Shown here one piece after another: positions 52,046 to 61,113 of a stretch of 64,000 nucleotides of DNA. This DNA comes from Salibacteraceae bacterium (lineage in GTDB: Bacteria > Bacteroidota > Bacteroidia > Flavobacteriales_G > Salibacteraceae): NCBI GenBank assembly GCA_018401875.1, contig JAGYJZ010000010.1, positions 1 through 64,000 on the forward strand, written 5' to 3'. A model generated the notes under the pieces. It had not been told where the DNA came from and made no database searches. It saw nothing but the letters and a program-made list of their open reading frames with translations. The first letter of the stretch is position 1, and each line of letters begins with the position of its first letter. Both the position numbers and the translations under genes were made by a program.

Positions 52046-55000
52046 TCATTTAACGGTTTCACGACTCCAAACGAGTTCAGTTATTGGTTGTTCATCGAGA
52101 AAATAGTATTTACCGCCCCAAGAGTGAACCACACGTTTGTATACCTGTTCTCTACCTCCAACGATTACACGTCTGATGGTTACTTTGGTTCTGCCTTCAT
52201 CAAATGTTTCTTCAATGACGCGTCTTTTGTTGTCTGCCTCCTCTACAGCTGCCACTTTTGCTAATTCAGCAATCATCTCGTTGCACTTGTTTATTCGCTC
52301 TTGGGCGTGACTTTGTCCAGGTAAAATAATCAACGCCTCTTTATATTTTTCGAGAGCACTTTCATAATTCTTTTCCAAGAAAAACTTATCTGCTATTGCG
52401 ACTGCTGCATTGTACTCGGCTTTTAATCGCTGTTCTCCAGCTTGCTTTTCCAAGTCATCAATTATACGGAGCTTTGAAGCTGGTATTTCTTCATTAGGTA
52501 AAATGCTTAGCGCTCCATTGAAACTTTCGCGAGCCAGCTTGTAGTCTTTAGCAAGCATGGCTTCGTTGCCTGTGCGCATGAACGCATCATACTTAGCCCT
52601 TTGGGCAGCCATTTCAGAAGCCTTATTGGCACGTGCTTCTTTTTCAGCAATGAGCTCGTCAATTTTAACAATTTGAGACTTAGGGAAATTATCGGCAGGA
52701 TTCTTTGACTGCGCTTCAGCATAGAGCCCTCTTGCCCCTCGATAGTCTTCTGCATCCATTAAACCTTGCGCACGTGTCAATAGATCTTGGTAATCGGCCT
52801 TTGCTTTAGCTTCCGCCTCGGCTGCAGATTTTTCAGCGAGCTGTGCATTTAAAATTCCGTCAATCTCTTTTATTTTAGCTTTTGGATATTCTTCCTGAGC
52901 GCGATAGCCTGCAGCTAAATTGTAGGTCAGTTTAGCATCTTCATAGTTCTTCTGTGCGAAGAGCTGGTCTGCTTTGTTGATAGCTTCATCATATTTTCGT
53001 TTTGATTCTGCTTCCTTTGCAGCAAGCGCCTCATTTTCTTTCTCGGCCAATAAAAGCGCTTCAATTTCTTTGAGCCTATTTTTTGGATGAGTTTCAGACT
53101 TCAATTTAAGCGCTTGAGCATATTTGTCTTTGGCTAAGGAGTAGTTCTTGGCAACAAAAGCTTGGTCTGCATCGTTCACAAGTGCTGAAAATTGAGCGTC
53201 AACAGCAGCTTGTGCCTCTTTGTCTTTTGCAATTCGCTTTTGCTCATCGAGGTTGGCTTGTGCTTCTAAAATTCTATCCGTGGCATATTTGTCGTTCGCT
53301 ATTACTGCTAGGGCTTTCTTATACACAGCAATGGAGTTCTCGAATTCGCCTTGAGCAAAAGCGGCATCCGCCTCAGCTATAAATTTATTATACGATTCTT
53401 TAGCTCTAGATTGTTCTGCAGCTTTTGCTATTTCTGCATCAATCTTGGCCAGTTGATCTTTAGGATAGTTTTCATCAGGCTTTATAGCGCTTGCTTTGTT
53501 ATAAGAATTTTTCGCTGCGGCAAAATTCTTTTCATTAAATGCTTTATCGGCAGTCGCTAGCATGTCGGTGTATTCTTTTTCAAGACGTGCTTGCTCTTCC
53601 CTCTTTGCGCTTTCTGACTGCAATGCCGCCATCTTGGCCAACTCAGATTCTATTTTAGACAATTGCTCACTAGGATAAACTTCTTTAGGCTTTAAAGTGA
53701 GTGCTGCTTGGTAGTCGATTTTTGCTGATTCGAAATTTTTTGCCGTGAAGGCTTTGTCTGCTCGAGCTATTGCAGCCTGGTAATCACTATTGATTTTTTC
53801 ATTTTCAGCCTTTAAACGGTTGGCATCGGCTAGTTCTTGTCGTTTTGTGGCAATGAGCTCAAGTTGATTTTTTGGGTAGCTTTCTGATGGTTTTAATTCG
53901 AGTGCTGAAGTATAGTGCTGTTCGGCTAAATCATAATTTTGAGCACCAAAAGCGGTATTTGCCTTGTCAATTTTATCAGCGTATGCTGCGTCAAGCTCTG
54001 CTTTCTTTTGTTGTTTTTCTTGTTCAGAAGCCAATTCAGCTAAGCGTATTTCAATTTCTTTGAGTTTGGATTTTGGATAAGAATCATCTTTATACTTGAG
54101 CGCATTTTGATAGGAGGCACGCGCGTTTAAGAATTCATTCTTTGCATAGGCCGCATCTGCCTTTGCAATCTCTTCATTATACTGCTTGTCTTTTGCAGCA
54201 AGTGCAGCTGCAGCTTCATTTTCCAGTTTTTGTTTCGCGAGTAGGTCTTGACTTTCTTTCAAGCGATTTTTGGGATATTCCTCTGTAGGTTTAATCGATA
54301 GCGCCTCTTGGTATGCTGCTATGGCTCCCTCAAAATTCTTTATACCGAAAGCTTGATCTGCCGTGGCGAGCACAGACATGTATTTTTCTTGAGTAGCACC
54401 TTCTGAATTTAATTTGGCTTCTACCTGTGAAAGCATTTGGCTTGCCACTTTTGAATTCGGCTGCATGGATTGGGCAGCTAAGAGATTGTCTTTAGCCAAG
54501 AGGTAATCACCATCATCTATGGCAGCTTGAGCGTCTTGAAGCGCTAACTGATAATCCTCTTCCAATCGTTTAGCACGTTCATTATCAGCTTTAATTTTAT
54601 CCTTTTGCTCCTGTACTAAACGATCTACTTCTTTTTTAATTTCGCGCGTGTAGAGCTTATCATCCACAAAGTTCTCTACGTTTGGTTCATAGTAAACCTT
54701 ACCAATTGGCTTGTCTAAGATGGAATAATCTACTCCTTCCATGCGCTTAAACATATCAACCACAAAGCCACCAAATTCATAGCCCCATAACTGTTCGTCA
54801 ACGGGAACGTTGTTGGTGTTGAGGTAGAGTTTTTTGGTGACGTACGATGTTTTCGAAATCTCAATGATGTATTCATGACCAAAATCCAGATAGAGGTCAA
54901 AACGACCATTGTTACCTGTGGTAACTCGCTTTAGTTCAGCACCATCTTGGTAAAGAACGATGGTAGCTCCTGCTATTCGTCCTCCATCCTCATCCTTAAC

Positions 55001-55093
55001 TGTGCCATCTACTGCAAGGTTATTTGGGTCTTGAGCCTGTAGTGACAGACCAAAACCAAAAAACAAAATCAGAGTGACAAATGAAAACTTCAT
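52046..55093 (-). CDS. Large exported protein: carboxypeptidase-regulatory domain plus 12 TPR-like repeats
   Basis: A 1015-residue protein. The signal peptide spans residues 1-20 (LSLQAQ). Residues 25-100 are a CarboxypepD_reg-like sandwich (VDGTVKDEDGGRIAGATIVL). From about 175 to 960 there are 12 copies of a 65-70-residue unit: a helix pair like ADKAFTAKNFESAKIDYQAA, then a variable 'LKP-x-E-x-YPK-x-Q-L' turn, then a charged coiled-coil spacer rich in A/E/K. The end (RRVIEETFDEGRTKVTIRRV, WGGKYYFLDEQPITE) is strand-rich. It looks like an elongated periplasmic or outer-membrane scaffold. Unlike PorE it has no OmpA domain. It is followed by a small membrane protein gene. Confidence 0.85.
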   Translation of the reverse strand: MKFSFVTLILFFGFGLSLQAQDPNNLAVDGTVKDEDGGRIAGATIVLYQDGAELKRVTTGNNGRFDLYLDFGHEYIIEISKTSYVTKKLYLNTNNVPVDEQLWGYEFGGFVVDMFKRMEGVDYSILDKPIGKVYYEPNVENFVDDKLYTREIKKEVDRLVQEQKDKIKADNERAKRLEEDYQLALQDAQAAIDDGDYLLAKDNLLAAQSMQPNSKVASQMLSQVEAKLNSEGATQEKYMSVLATADQAFGIKNFEGAIAAYQEALSIKPTEEYPKNRLKESQDLLAKQKLENEAAAALAAKDKQYNEEIAKADAAYAKNEFLNARASYQNALKYKDDSYPKSKLKEIEIRLAELASEQEKQQKKAELDAAYADKIDKANTAFGAQNYDLAEQHYTSALELKPSESYPKNQLELIATKRQELADANRLKAENEKINSDYQAAIARADKAFTAKNFESAKIDYQAALTLKPKEVYPSEQLSKIESELAKMAALQSESAKREEQARLEKEYTDMLATADKAFNEKNFAAAKNSYNKASAIKPDENYPKDQLAKIDAEIAKAAEQSRAKESYNKFIAEADAAFAQGEFENSIAVYKKALAVIANDKYATDRILEAQANLDEQKRIAKDKEAQAAVDAQFSALVNDADQAFVAKNYSLAKDKYAQALKLKSETHPKNRLKEIEALLLAEKENEALAAKEAESKRKYDEAINKADQLFAQKNYEDAKLTYNLAAGYRAQEEYPKAKIKEIDGILNAQLAEKSAAEAEAKAKADYQDLLTRAQGLMDAEDYRGARGLYAEAQSKNPADNFPKSQIVKIDELIAEKEARANKASEMAAQRAKYDAFMRTGNEAMLAKDYKLARESFNGALSILPNEEIPASKLRIIDDLEKQAGEQRLKAEYNAAVAIADKFFLEKNYESALEKYKEALIILPGQSHAQERINKCNEMIAELAKVAAVEEADNKRRVIEETFDEGRTKVTIRRVIVGGREQVYKRVVHSWGGKYYFLDEQPITELVWSRETVK

Positions 55094-55110
55094 GTATTGC
55101 AAAGACCCTT

Positions 55111-55118
55111 CGAAGTTA
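55111..55118 (-). promoter_or_regulatory. Candidate -7 box TAACTTCG of the 12-repeat TPR gene
   Basis: TAACTTCG on the minus strand fits TAnnTTCG and ends 17 bases before the ATG at 55093. A TTG lies 24 bases upstream, longer than usual. Confidence 0.4.
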
Positions 55119-55204
55119 AATAATGAAGTTCAGCTAATCTAGCAATGGGTAACTTAATTAGTCGAATGCTAATTTTGAGGCAATCAACGTTCTTAATTTG
55201 AAGC

Positions 55205-56047
55205 TTACTGAGGTTCAGGCCCTAATTCAATGTCAGAAATGATGCGAAGACTAAACTTTCCGTTTTTCATGTCTTTTGACTCACGGTTCTTATTATACAG
55301 CCGCACGGAAAAATCACCTTTTATAAGATTGTAGGATTGACCATCCTTAAGGTTTGGCTGGACTTTGCTAATCCTGAAATATCCAAACGGTTGAAATGTT
55401 GGTGGATTATCTGACCTCCACTCCACACCTGCAGTATCGATATAAGAAACCACTGCCCCTTCCTGAGCGTTATTGTTCCAAATTGTATCAATTAGAATGT
55501 TGTTTCCAACGCGTCCCCAACGGATAAAATCTTCTCTAATTGAGGGGTTGTCTATGTAATCTTGAATATCCCAATACGGCAATGTATCGGAAGTGATGAA
55601 AGGGAAGTATAAGGTCACGATGTCTCGAGCTGCCCGATCCAGGACCTCCTGTTCAACGGCTTCATCGTTAGAAATATCCCGTAAAAGATCACGGTAGTTT
55701 TTTGTAATGAGAGTAGTCAAAGGCGCATAATGCCATCCGAATTTCGGGAATGGCGGAAACAACTGACCTGCAGCCGAACCTGTGGTATCAAACACTTCTT
55801 CATTGCGTACATCTCCAACCAGGTTGATGTAGTCTGAAGGTTGCCATAGTGTTGAATCGTCCAACACCTCATACGTCATCGTATCGGCTTGCCTGCCCCA
55901 AGTAAATTGAAAATACAAATCATTGTCAATGATATGAATAGATGGAACGGGTGGCGGCACCGAGATATCAGGAAGGTTCGGAGTTTGATCTCTACACGAC
56001 CAAAACAGCGAAGCACATGTTAACAATACAATCGTTTTTCTAAACAT
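55205..56047 (-). CDS. Lipoprotein of unknown function
   Basis: A 280-residue lipoprotein with lipobox LFWSC (C18) after a hydrophobic signal. The mature part starts with a proline-rich stretch (SVPPPVPSIH), followed by aromatic- and aspartate-rich sequence without known motifs. The last 45 residues contain GDFSVRLYNKNRESKD then GKFSLRI, closely resembling the end of the lipoprotein at 61114-61923 (GEFAGRLYNGNKE, AKFRARL). The two may share a C-terminal domain. It follows the B12 operon by 86 bases and could be read with it or from its own start. Confidence 0.7.
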   Translation of the reverse strand: MFRKTIVLLTCASLFWSCRDQTPNLPDISVPPPVPSIHIIDNDLYFQFTWGRQADTMTYEVLDDSTLWQPSDYINLVGDVRNEEVFDTTGSAAGQLFPPFPKFGWHYAPLTTLITKNYRDLLRDISNDEAVEQEVLDRAARDIVTLYFPFITSDTLPYWDIQDYIDNPSIREDFIRWGRVGNNILIDTIWNNNAQEGAVVSYIDTAGVEWRSDNPPTFQPFGYFRISKVQPNLKDGQSYNLIKGDFSVRLYNKNRESKDMKNGKFSLRIISDIELGPEPQ

Positions 56048-56133
56048 AAGCTTAAAGTAAAGCGGTAGCGAATTTACAAATTAGACGTAATCAACGAACC
56101 CATAGTTAAATAATTGCAACATCGACCTGTTCA

Positions 56134-57129
56134 TTACCTTGCAAAAGCTTGGGGGATTAGTCCTGTTCTATAGGTGCTTTTATGTTCGAAATGATCGTCA
56201 TACACCAACACCTTCCCTTTTGATAAATAGTCGAGTACGTCTGAAATATACACCCCTGATTGATCGACAAAAACGCTGTATGGAGTTTGTGCTTTATGCT
56301 CGAAGGATCGTGATTGAAACGTCATTAAATTAAGTTGAACAAGCGTGTTTCGGAAAAGCAAATAGGCGTTTTCGCCATAAAAACTGGCGCCCGATAATCG
56401 AGAATCGAATGAATGTATGTCGCTGATTTGATTCAATTGATCGATTGAAAGGATTCGCGAACCTGCCTTCCCATTACCACAAACGATCACTTCACCATTT
56501 AGAGTGAATAGGTAGTTAGGTTGTATTCCTAAGTTGATTTTAGCCTCCATTTCAAGGGTGGTTTTATCAATGATTACGAGAGAAGAGTCCGTCATAGCAG
56601 AAATATAGATTCGATTCTCCGTCATTGTCATTCTTTCTGTCCATAAGGGCGCAGGAATTTGGCCTGTGATTTTAGCCTTAACTAAATCCACCACACTCAC
56701 TGTTTTGCCGCCATAATCACTAACCAAAGCGCGATGCCCACCGACCATCAGCATATAGCGCGGTGAATTAAACCCCTCAATCACAGCGATTTCTTCAAAC
56801 GTTGAATCATTGACGATGCGAATCAATCCACTATTATTTACTACTAAAAACAGACTGTCGCCAACATGCAGCATTGATTGAAGCACATCGCCAATACCAA
56901 AACCATTGACACGCTGAAAAACATCGTTCTCAATGGTGTTTTCTTCGAGGTTGATTGCGCTGAGCGAGGCGTTTCCGTATTGAAAATTTCCTTCGCAACC
57001 AATGTAAATGAGGTTACTTGACTGCTCCACTACTCCACTTTCGGTGCTTGGATTAACCGGACCGAAGTATTCATCCTTCTGGCACGAAGCACAAATCAAT
57101 AGAACGAATAATGCAATTATCTTATCCAT
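56134..57129 (-). CDS. Beta-propeller lipoprotein of the cobalamin operon (BtuG-like)
   Basis: A 331-residue surface lipoprotein with lipobox CASC (C16) and about seven repeated units of a YncE/YVTN-type propeller (NLIYIGCEGNFQYGNASLSA, HRALVSDYGGKTVSVVDLV, ENRIYISAMTDSSLVIID, NAYLLFRNTLVQLN). Its position after a TonB receptor under a B12 riboswitch matches the place of BtuG, the B12-capturing propeller lipoprotein of Bacteroides; homology to BtuG itself is inferred from fold and context. The ATG at 57129 overlaps the receptor gene by 13 bases, so they are translationally coupled. Confidence 0.78.
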   Translation of the reverse strand: MDKIIALFVLLICASCQKDEYFGPVNPSTESGVVEQSSNLIYIGCEGNFQYGNASLSAINLEENTIENDVFQRVNGFGIGDVLQSMLHVGDSLFLVVNNSGLIRIVNDSTFEEIAVIEGFNSPRYMLMVGGHRALVSDYGGKTVSVVDLVKAKITGQIPAPLWTERMTMTENRIYISAMTDSSLVIIDKTTLEMEAKINLGIQPNYLFTLNGEVIVCGNGKAGSRILSIDQLNQISDIHSFDSRLSGASFYGENAYLLFRNTLVQLNLMTFQSRSFEHKAQTPYSVFVDQSGVYISDVLDYLSKGKVLVYDDHFEHKSTYRTGLIPQAFAR

Positions 57130-58991
57130 ATCATATTGAATTGAAGTACGTACATTCTTCCTGGCATTGGGCGCCAAGGCATATTTTGATACTGCCAATC
57201 GAAAACATTGTCAACACCTATGGTCATTCCCAAGTTGACACCTTTAGTAAGGCCAACCTCATGTGACGCTGAAACATTGGATAAATGGTAAGAGGGCAGA
57301 TAAGAAGTCTCGTTATTGGTGATGAAACGTTTGCCTAAGTAAACATACGTATAGTTCATCCTGAATTTTTTCAGCTCGTATTGGAGGTTGAAATTACCAC
57401 TGAATGAAGGAATGAACGACAAAGCATTCATATTTTCGGATGACGTGCCGCCTTGAGCATCTATCAATTGTCCATTCGCCCTGAACTTAAATGAATGGTT
57501 TTGCAAAGCCAAGCCTTTTTCAAAAAACAGATCTATTCCGCGCACCTCAGAGTAATCAATGTTTGTAGGACTAAAAACACCTCCGTTAGGAAGCCATCGG
57601 ATGCGATCGGTGTAAACGCCATTAAACACCGCTGCTTTGAAAGTAAATGTTGGTGTTTGATACTGAACTCCAAATTCTACCAAGTCGCTTTTCTCTGTTT
57701 TTATTGAATCGCTGCCTCCTGGTTGCCAAAACACTTCGTTGAGTGTGGGGAATCGCGCATTTTGAGAAGCAGACACTGATAGGGTAATCGGGAATGTGTT
57801 GAATGGTTTAAAGCTCAATCCGCCAAATGGAAGAAGTGCCGAATTGACATTGAATGTGCTGTAACGCGTGCCCAACTCAAGCAAAAAACGGTCTTTGAGC
57901 CAACGGTATTCGATGTTGAACATCGCATTAAGCGCATCGCTTATTGCCCGCTCGCGGTAATTCTTGGAAATAGCCTCAATGTGCGTGTGATTTAGCTGAA
58001 TGCTCATCTTTAAGTTCTTAATGAACTGAACACTTACATCTATTTGATTTTGAACGGATTGGTAATCATTAGAATTTGCAATACTCAAGGATGAATCGGT
58101 GTAAGCATTCACGTTATCCTCAAACATGGCGCGATAGCTCAATGTAAAATTCTTGCTTGGTGTGTAGTCGAAGACTGCCATAGATCGATGCACTTTGTCA
58201 TGCTGCTGCGCTATCGAAGTCGCAGTATTGATTGGACTTGGAATGGAACGTTCGGTTTCATTATACCAATAAATCAAGCTTATGTTCATTGATTTGTGTG
58301 GCATAAAGCTGAGCATTGGCGAAATGTTTCTTCGCTTTAACGCAGCGTTCGACATGACTTTTGACTCGTACGGCTCGTCACTGATGTCGATGTATGGAAA
58401 ACGATTGGAAAGCGATTGGTAATCAGCATTTACGGAAATTGAAGCAGGCATTTGCGCCAGTTTGAAATTTTGGTTTACGCGCACGGTCTGAGAATAATTG
58501 TTGAATGAGGAGATCGTGTGCCCGAGTTGCACGAAGTTATCTTTATAGTTCACCGATTGATCAAGGAACACGCCACCACCAAGTCCTCCCGAGGCGTATA
58601 AATTCATGGAATTGCCTGTGATAATCGAAATTCCTGAAAACTGAGACATCGGAATAGTCGAGAAATCGATTGTTCCGAGCATGGGCGAGTTGATCTTTAG
58701 TCCATTCCACAGCAATTGTGTATGATTGGCATCTCCGCCTCTGAATGTTGGCGTTGCCAGCAGTCCAGGACCGTAATTCTTAAAGTTCAGGCTCGACCGG
58801 CTCGTCAAGAATTCGACCAGGTTCAATTCAATGATTGGTGTTTTCGTAAGTGAATCATAGTCTATGGTGAATGAAGACTGAAGTCCAACTTTGTTTGAAT
58901 CGACAACGTCAAATGGTTTAAGCTCGAGCATATTTTGGCCATGAATATTACCTACAATGCACGAAAGGTATATCAACCACAGCCATTTCAT
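57117..58991 (-). CDS. TonB-dependent outer membrane receptor, probably for cobalamin (BtuB-like)
   Basis: A 624-residue outer membrane receptor, about the size of BtuB. The signal peptide ends near NIHGQ. The plug domain has LNFKNYGPGLLATPTFRGGD (about 80-99), LLWNGLKINSPMLGTIDFS (about 105-123) and GGLGGGVFLDQS (about 150-161). The remaining 440 residues form the barrel, closing with WRPMPGRMYVLQFNMIWIR-like strands. It has no N-terminal carboxypeptidase-regulatory domain, unlike SusC-type receptors. The riboswitch upstream of its operon is the main evidence for a cobalamin substrate. One base separates it from the upstream gene. Confidence 0.88.
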   Translation of the reverse strand: MKWLWLIYLSCIVGNIHGQNMLELKPFDVVDSNKVGLQSSFTIDYDSLTKTPIIELNLVEFLTSRSSLNFKNYGPGLLATPTFRGGDANHTQLLWNGLKINSPMLGTIDFSTIPMSQFSGISIITGNSMNLYASGGLGGGVFLDQSVNYKDNFVQLGHTISSFNNYSQTVRVNQNFKLAQMPASISVNADYQSLSNRFPYIDISDEPYESKVMSNAALKRRNISPMLSFMPHKSMNISLIYWYNETERSIPSPINTATSIAQQHDKVHRSMAVFDYTPSKNFTLSYRAMFEDNVNAYTDSSLSIANSNDYQSVQNQIDVSVQFIKNLKMSIQLNHTHIEAISKNYRERAISDALNAMFNIEYRWLKDRFLLELGTRYSTFNVNSALLPFGGLSFKPFNTFPITLSVSASQNARFPTLNEVFWQPGGSDSIKTEKSDLVEFGVQYQTPTFTFKAAVFNGVYTDRIRWLPNGGVFSPTNIDYSEVRGIDLFFEKGLALQNHSFKFRANGQLIDAQGGTSSENMNALSFIPSFSGNFNLQYELKKFRMNYTYVYLGKRFITNNETSYLPSYHLSNVSASHEVGLTKGVNLGMTIGVDNVFDWQYQNMPWRPMPGRMYVLQFNMIWIR

Positions 58992-58992
58992 A

Positions 58993-59865
58993 TCAGTGGG
59001 GCTTCACCCCTTTTTCTTCGGCACTGATCCAAATGCCACGAAAGGATGCTTCATCATCTATCAACCTGCCTTGAAGGTCGTATTTTAGGGATGAATCTGC
59101 ATTCCGCGTTCCCAACTCTTGAATGCTCAGTGGAATTCTGCTATTGATAATTCCAACCGCATCGAGGTCGAATCCGCTTTGAGGAAAATTAGTTGGCCAC
59201 GGGTCGTTGATGACGTTTCCAGTGTGATCGTATCGAGCAAATGGTGGATTGATGTTGCCCACCACGTCAATAATCTTGATGTGGGTGACATTTTGTTTGT
59301 CGAGTACGGCAGTGTCAGCAATTTCTGACAAATCGAAAGGTGTGCCGTAGTTTGCAATATGCTTACCGGCCAAGTTGTGGATGTAGGTCGCGTCAGAATT
59401 CTCAAACGAACCTTTTTGAGCGGAAGCATCAAACTCACAAACCGCTGGAAATCGAACAAAATTTTCGCCATCTGAACTAACTTCAACAAACGCCAGCTCG
59501 AGAAATGCTTCACTACCAAATCCAAATCCGTTTTCGAACACTGCAAAGTCAAATCCCGGTCCATCGTAAAAGGGCGCTGCAAAAGTGAGAACCGCACTAC
59601 CGCCATCGCCAAGGCTTACTGTCAACGGCACATCAGGTTTGCCCACAGCATAAAGTGCTGAACCACTTGATGCAAAACCGGAATCAGGTAAATCAATTTG
59701 CCTCAAGCCCCGCTCTACGGTGCATGAAATTGCCCAATTTCTAAACGCGCTTGAATCTTTCGAAATGGCTTCTGAGCCAGGCTCTCCTGCTTGTGGACTA
59801 AAACTGCCTTGGCCAACACAAAGTATTGTAAACAGGAAAAAAGATGCCGTTAATACTGTTCTCAA
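58993..59865 (-). CDS. Secreted surface protein of the cobalamin operon
   Basis: A 290-residue exported protein with signal peptide (residues 1-19, ending CVGQ). It belongs to a family of Bacteroidota cell-surface proteins with the pattern GPGFDFAVFENG (about 101-112) and LELAFVEVSSDGENFVRFP (about 121-139), then the GFDLDAVGIIN end of the domain. Residues after about 250 (IQELGTRNADSSLKYDLQGR) are linker-like; no clear T9SS tail is seen. The ATGA overlap with the DUF4465 gene and one-base gap to the receptor gene place it in the B12 operon. Its ligand is unknown. Confidence 0.8.
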   Translation of the reverse strand: MRTVLTASFFLFTILCVGQGSFSPQAGEPGSEAISKDSSAFRNWAISCTVERGLRQIDLPDSGFASSGSALYAVGKPDVPLTVSLGDGGSAVLTFAAPFYDGPGFDFAVFENGFGFGSEAFLELAFVEVSSDGENFVRFPAVCEFDASAQKGSFENSDATYIHNLAGKHIANYGTPFDLSEIADTAVLDKQNVTHIKIIDVVGNINPPFARYDHTGNVINDPWPTNFPQSGFDLDAVGIINSRIPLSIQELGTRNADSSLKYDLQGRLIDDEASFRGIWISAEEKGVKPH

Positions 59866-60806
59866 TGCAGTAATTTTTTAACCGAAACTCCTTCTGAAGT
59901 TTCTTTTGTTAAGATCAGCAATTGATTCTTAGGCTTGATGTTCAAGCTTGATCCAGAAAAATCTTGAAACGAATAAAGCAGTCTTCCTTGGATGTCAAAT
60001 ACATTGTAATTTGCATTTAGCGTATTTGCTAACTGGATTTGTCTTCCATCAGAATAGGCTGCAAATTCATTTTTGTTTAAATCGTTTAATCCGCCCACAA
60101 GGCTGTATTCGATATTATCCAACGAGAAGAATAGTGGCGTATTTATTCCAAAAGCTCCTGTGTCGCTGCTGAATAGCTTGAATGAAATTTCGGTCGCGTT
60201 TTGAGGTAACGTTGAAAGATCAACCTCTGTCCAATCATCGATAATGTAGTCCTGTGTATTGTCTTCAAACCTGAAGTCAGCCAAGAAAAAATCAACGCTA
60301 TCCACTTCTAAATTTGACGTACCATAAATTCTTACCATGAAATAATCGGGATCATCGCCTGTTGGTCCGCCAAATTTTTTCGCAAAAGCATCACCGTTGA
60401 GCATACTCTTGTAAGCGTATGTTGTATTGGTAATCTCTAAGCTGTTCCAAAGTAGGTTTTGATCGAATACAACAGAAGTACTGAATGAAATTGGCCCTGA
60501 CCCGAGATTACATGCAGTGTAAATATTTTCACTGACAACATCAGCAGTATAGGCACTATGCAGATTCACAAAGCTTCCATCTGCAGTGTCGCGCATCGTG
60601 CTCATTGCAAAACCAGAAGCCCAATAGCTGAAGGTGGTGTCAAACACTACAGGAAATTCGAACTGATTGGCAACAAATACTGAAGTGCCATCTTGCCCAT
60701 CAAGAAATGTATCTTGAGCTATGGTGATGGATTGGAAATCAATAGATTGAGCAGATGCCCAAGACGCGCTCAGAATCAGCGCAGAAGAAAGTAAAATCTG
60801 TTTCAT
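59862..60806 (-). CDS. DUF4465 secreted protein, first gene of the cobalamin operon
   Basis: A 314-residue secreted protein. The signal peptide ends at SWASAQ (residue 20). The DUF4465 domain (about 25-235) has FSYWASGFAMSTM, NTTYAYKSMLNGDAFAKKFG, GDDPDYFMVRIYG, FFLADFRFEDNTQDYIIDDW and NTPLFFSLDNIEY. The last 70 residues (YNVFDIQGRLLYSF, ending VSVKKLLH) look like a type A T9SS sorting domain, so it is probably displayed on the surface. DUF4465 proteins recur next to B12 transport genes in this phylum and some relatives are reported to bind cobalamin. The gene starts 126 bases after the riboswitch core. Confidence 0.85.
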   Translation of the reverse strand: MKQILLSSALILSASWASAQSIDFQSITIAQDTFLDGQDGTSVFVANQFEFPVVFDTTFSYWASGFAMSTMRDTADGSFVNLHSAYTADVVSENIYTACNLGSGPISFSTSVVFDQNLLWNSLEITNTTYAYKSMLNGDAFAKKFGGPTGDDPDYFMVRIYGTSNLEVDSVDFFLADFRFEDNTQDYIIDDWTEVDLSTLPQNATEISFKLFSSDTGAFGINTPLFFSLDNIEYSLVGGLNDLNKNEFAAYSDGRQIQLANTLNANYNVFDIQGRLLYSFQDFSGSSLNIKPKNQLLILTKETSEGVSVKKLLH

Positions 60807-60929
60807 ATGTGTTTAAGTTTACTACTTGATTAAACACGAGAAACGATCAGTGATAAATGGAAAGAAGAAGCACACCAAAGCGCACAACTCCGATCTGCTT
60901 TTATTCCCGAAAGCTTTTCGTTATGTACT

Positions 60930-61080
60930 TCTGGCAGGTCTTCTGACTCGTTTCAGTTTTTGCGCCTTCCCATCTTTCGACAGTGGCTTGGTTAAGCAAA
61001 AACCCTTCGCGAAACTTACAGCTGCGGGGACAGTTCTGGATTTACACCAGATTCCCTTTTAATCTTGACAAGGTCAAAAA
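60930..61080 (-). promoter_or_regulatory. Cobalamin (B12) riboswitch
   Basis: The minus strand shows the AdoCbl-class riboswitch core in order: GGGAATCTGGTGTAAATCC (near 61055-61037), then ACTGTCCCCGCAGCTGTAA (near 61035-61017), the B12 box AAGCCACTG (60989-60981), GGGAAGGCGCA (near 60970-60960) and GAGTCAGAAGACCTGCC (60949-60933). It precedes the DUF4465 gene and three further genes on the same strand and should shut the operon off when B12 is plentiful. The expression platform between 60930 and 60806 is not clearly a terminator, so translational control may be more likely. Confidence 0.95.
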
Positions 61081-61092
61081 CCAAAAGTGGGA

Positions 61093-61100
61093 CGAAAGTA
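61093..61100 (-). promoter_or_regulatory. Candidate -7 box TACTTTCG of the B12 operon
   Basis: TACTTTCG on the minus strand lies directly before the riboswitch, placing the transcript start near 61087, just where the aptamer begins. A clear -33 box is not seen. Confidence 0.55.
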
Positions 61101-61113
61101 AAAAAGAAATTGA

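Noticed and set aside
60826-61062. 78-codon plus-strand ORF antisense to the B12 riboswitch
   Set aside because: Its sequence is the complement of conserved riboswitch elements and has no protein features.
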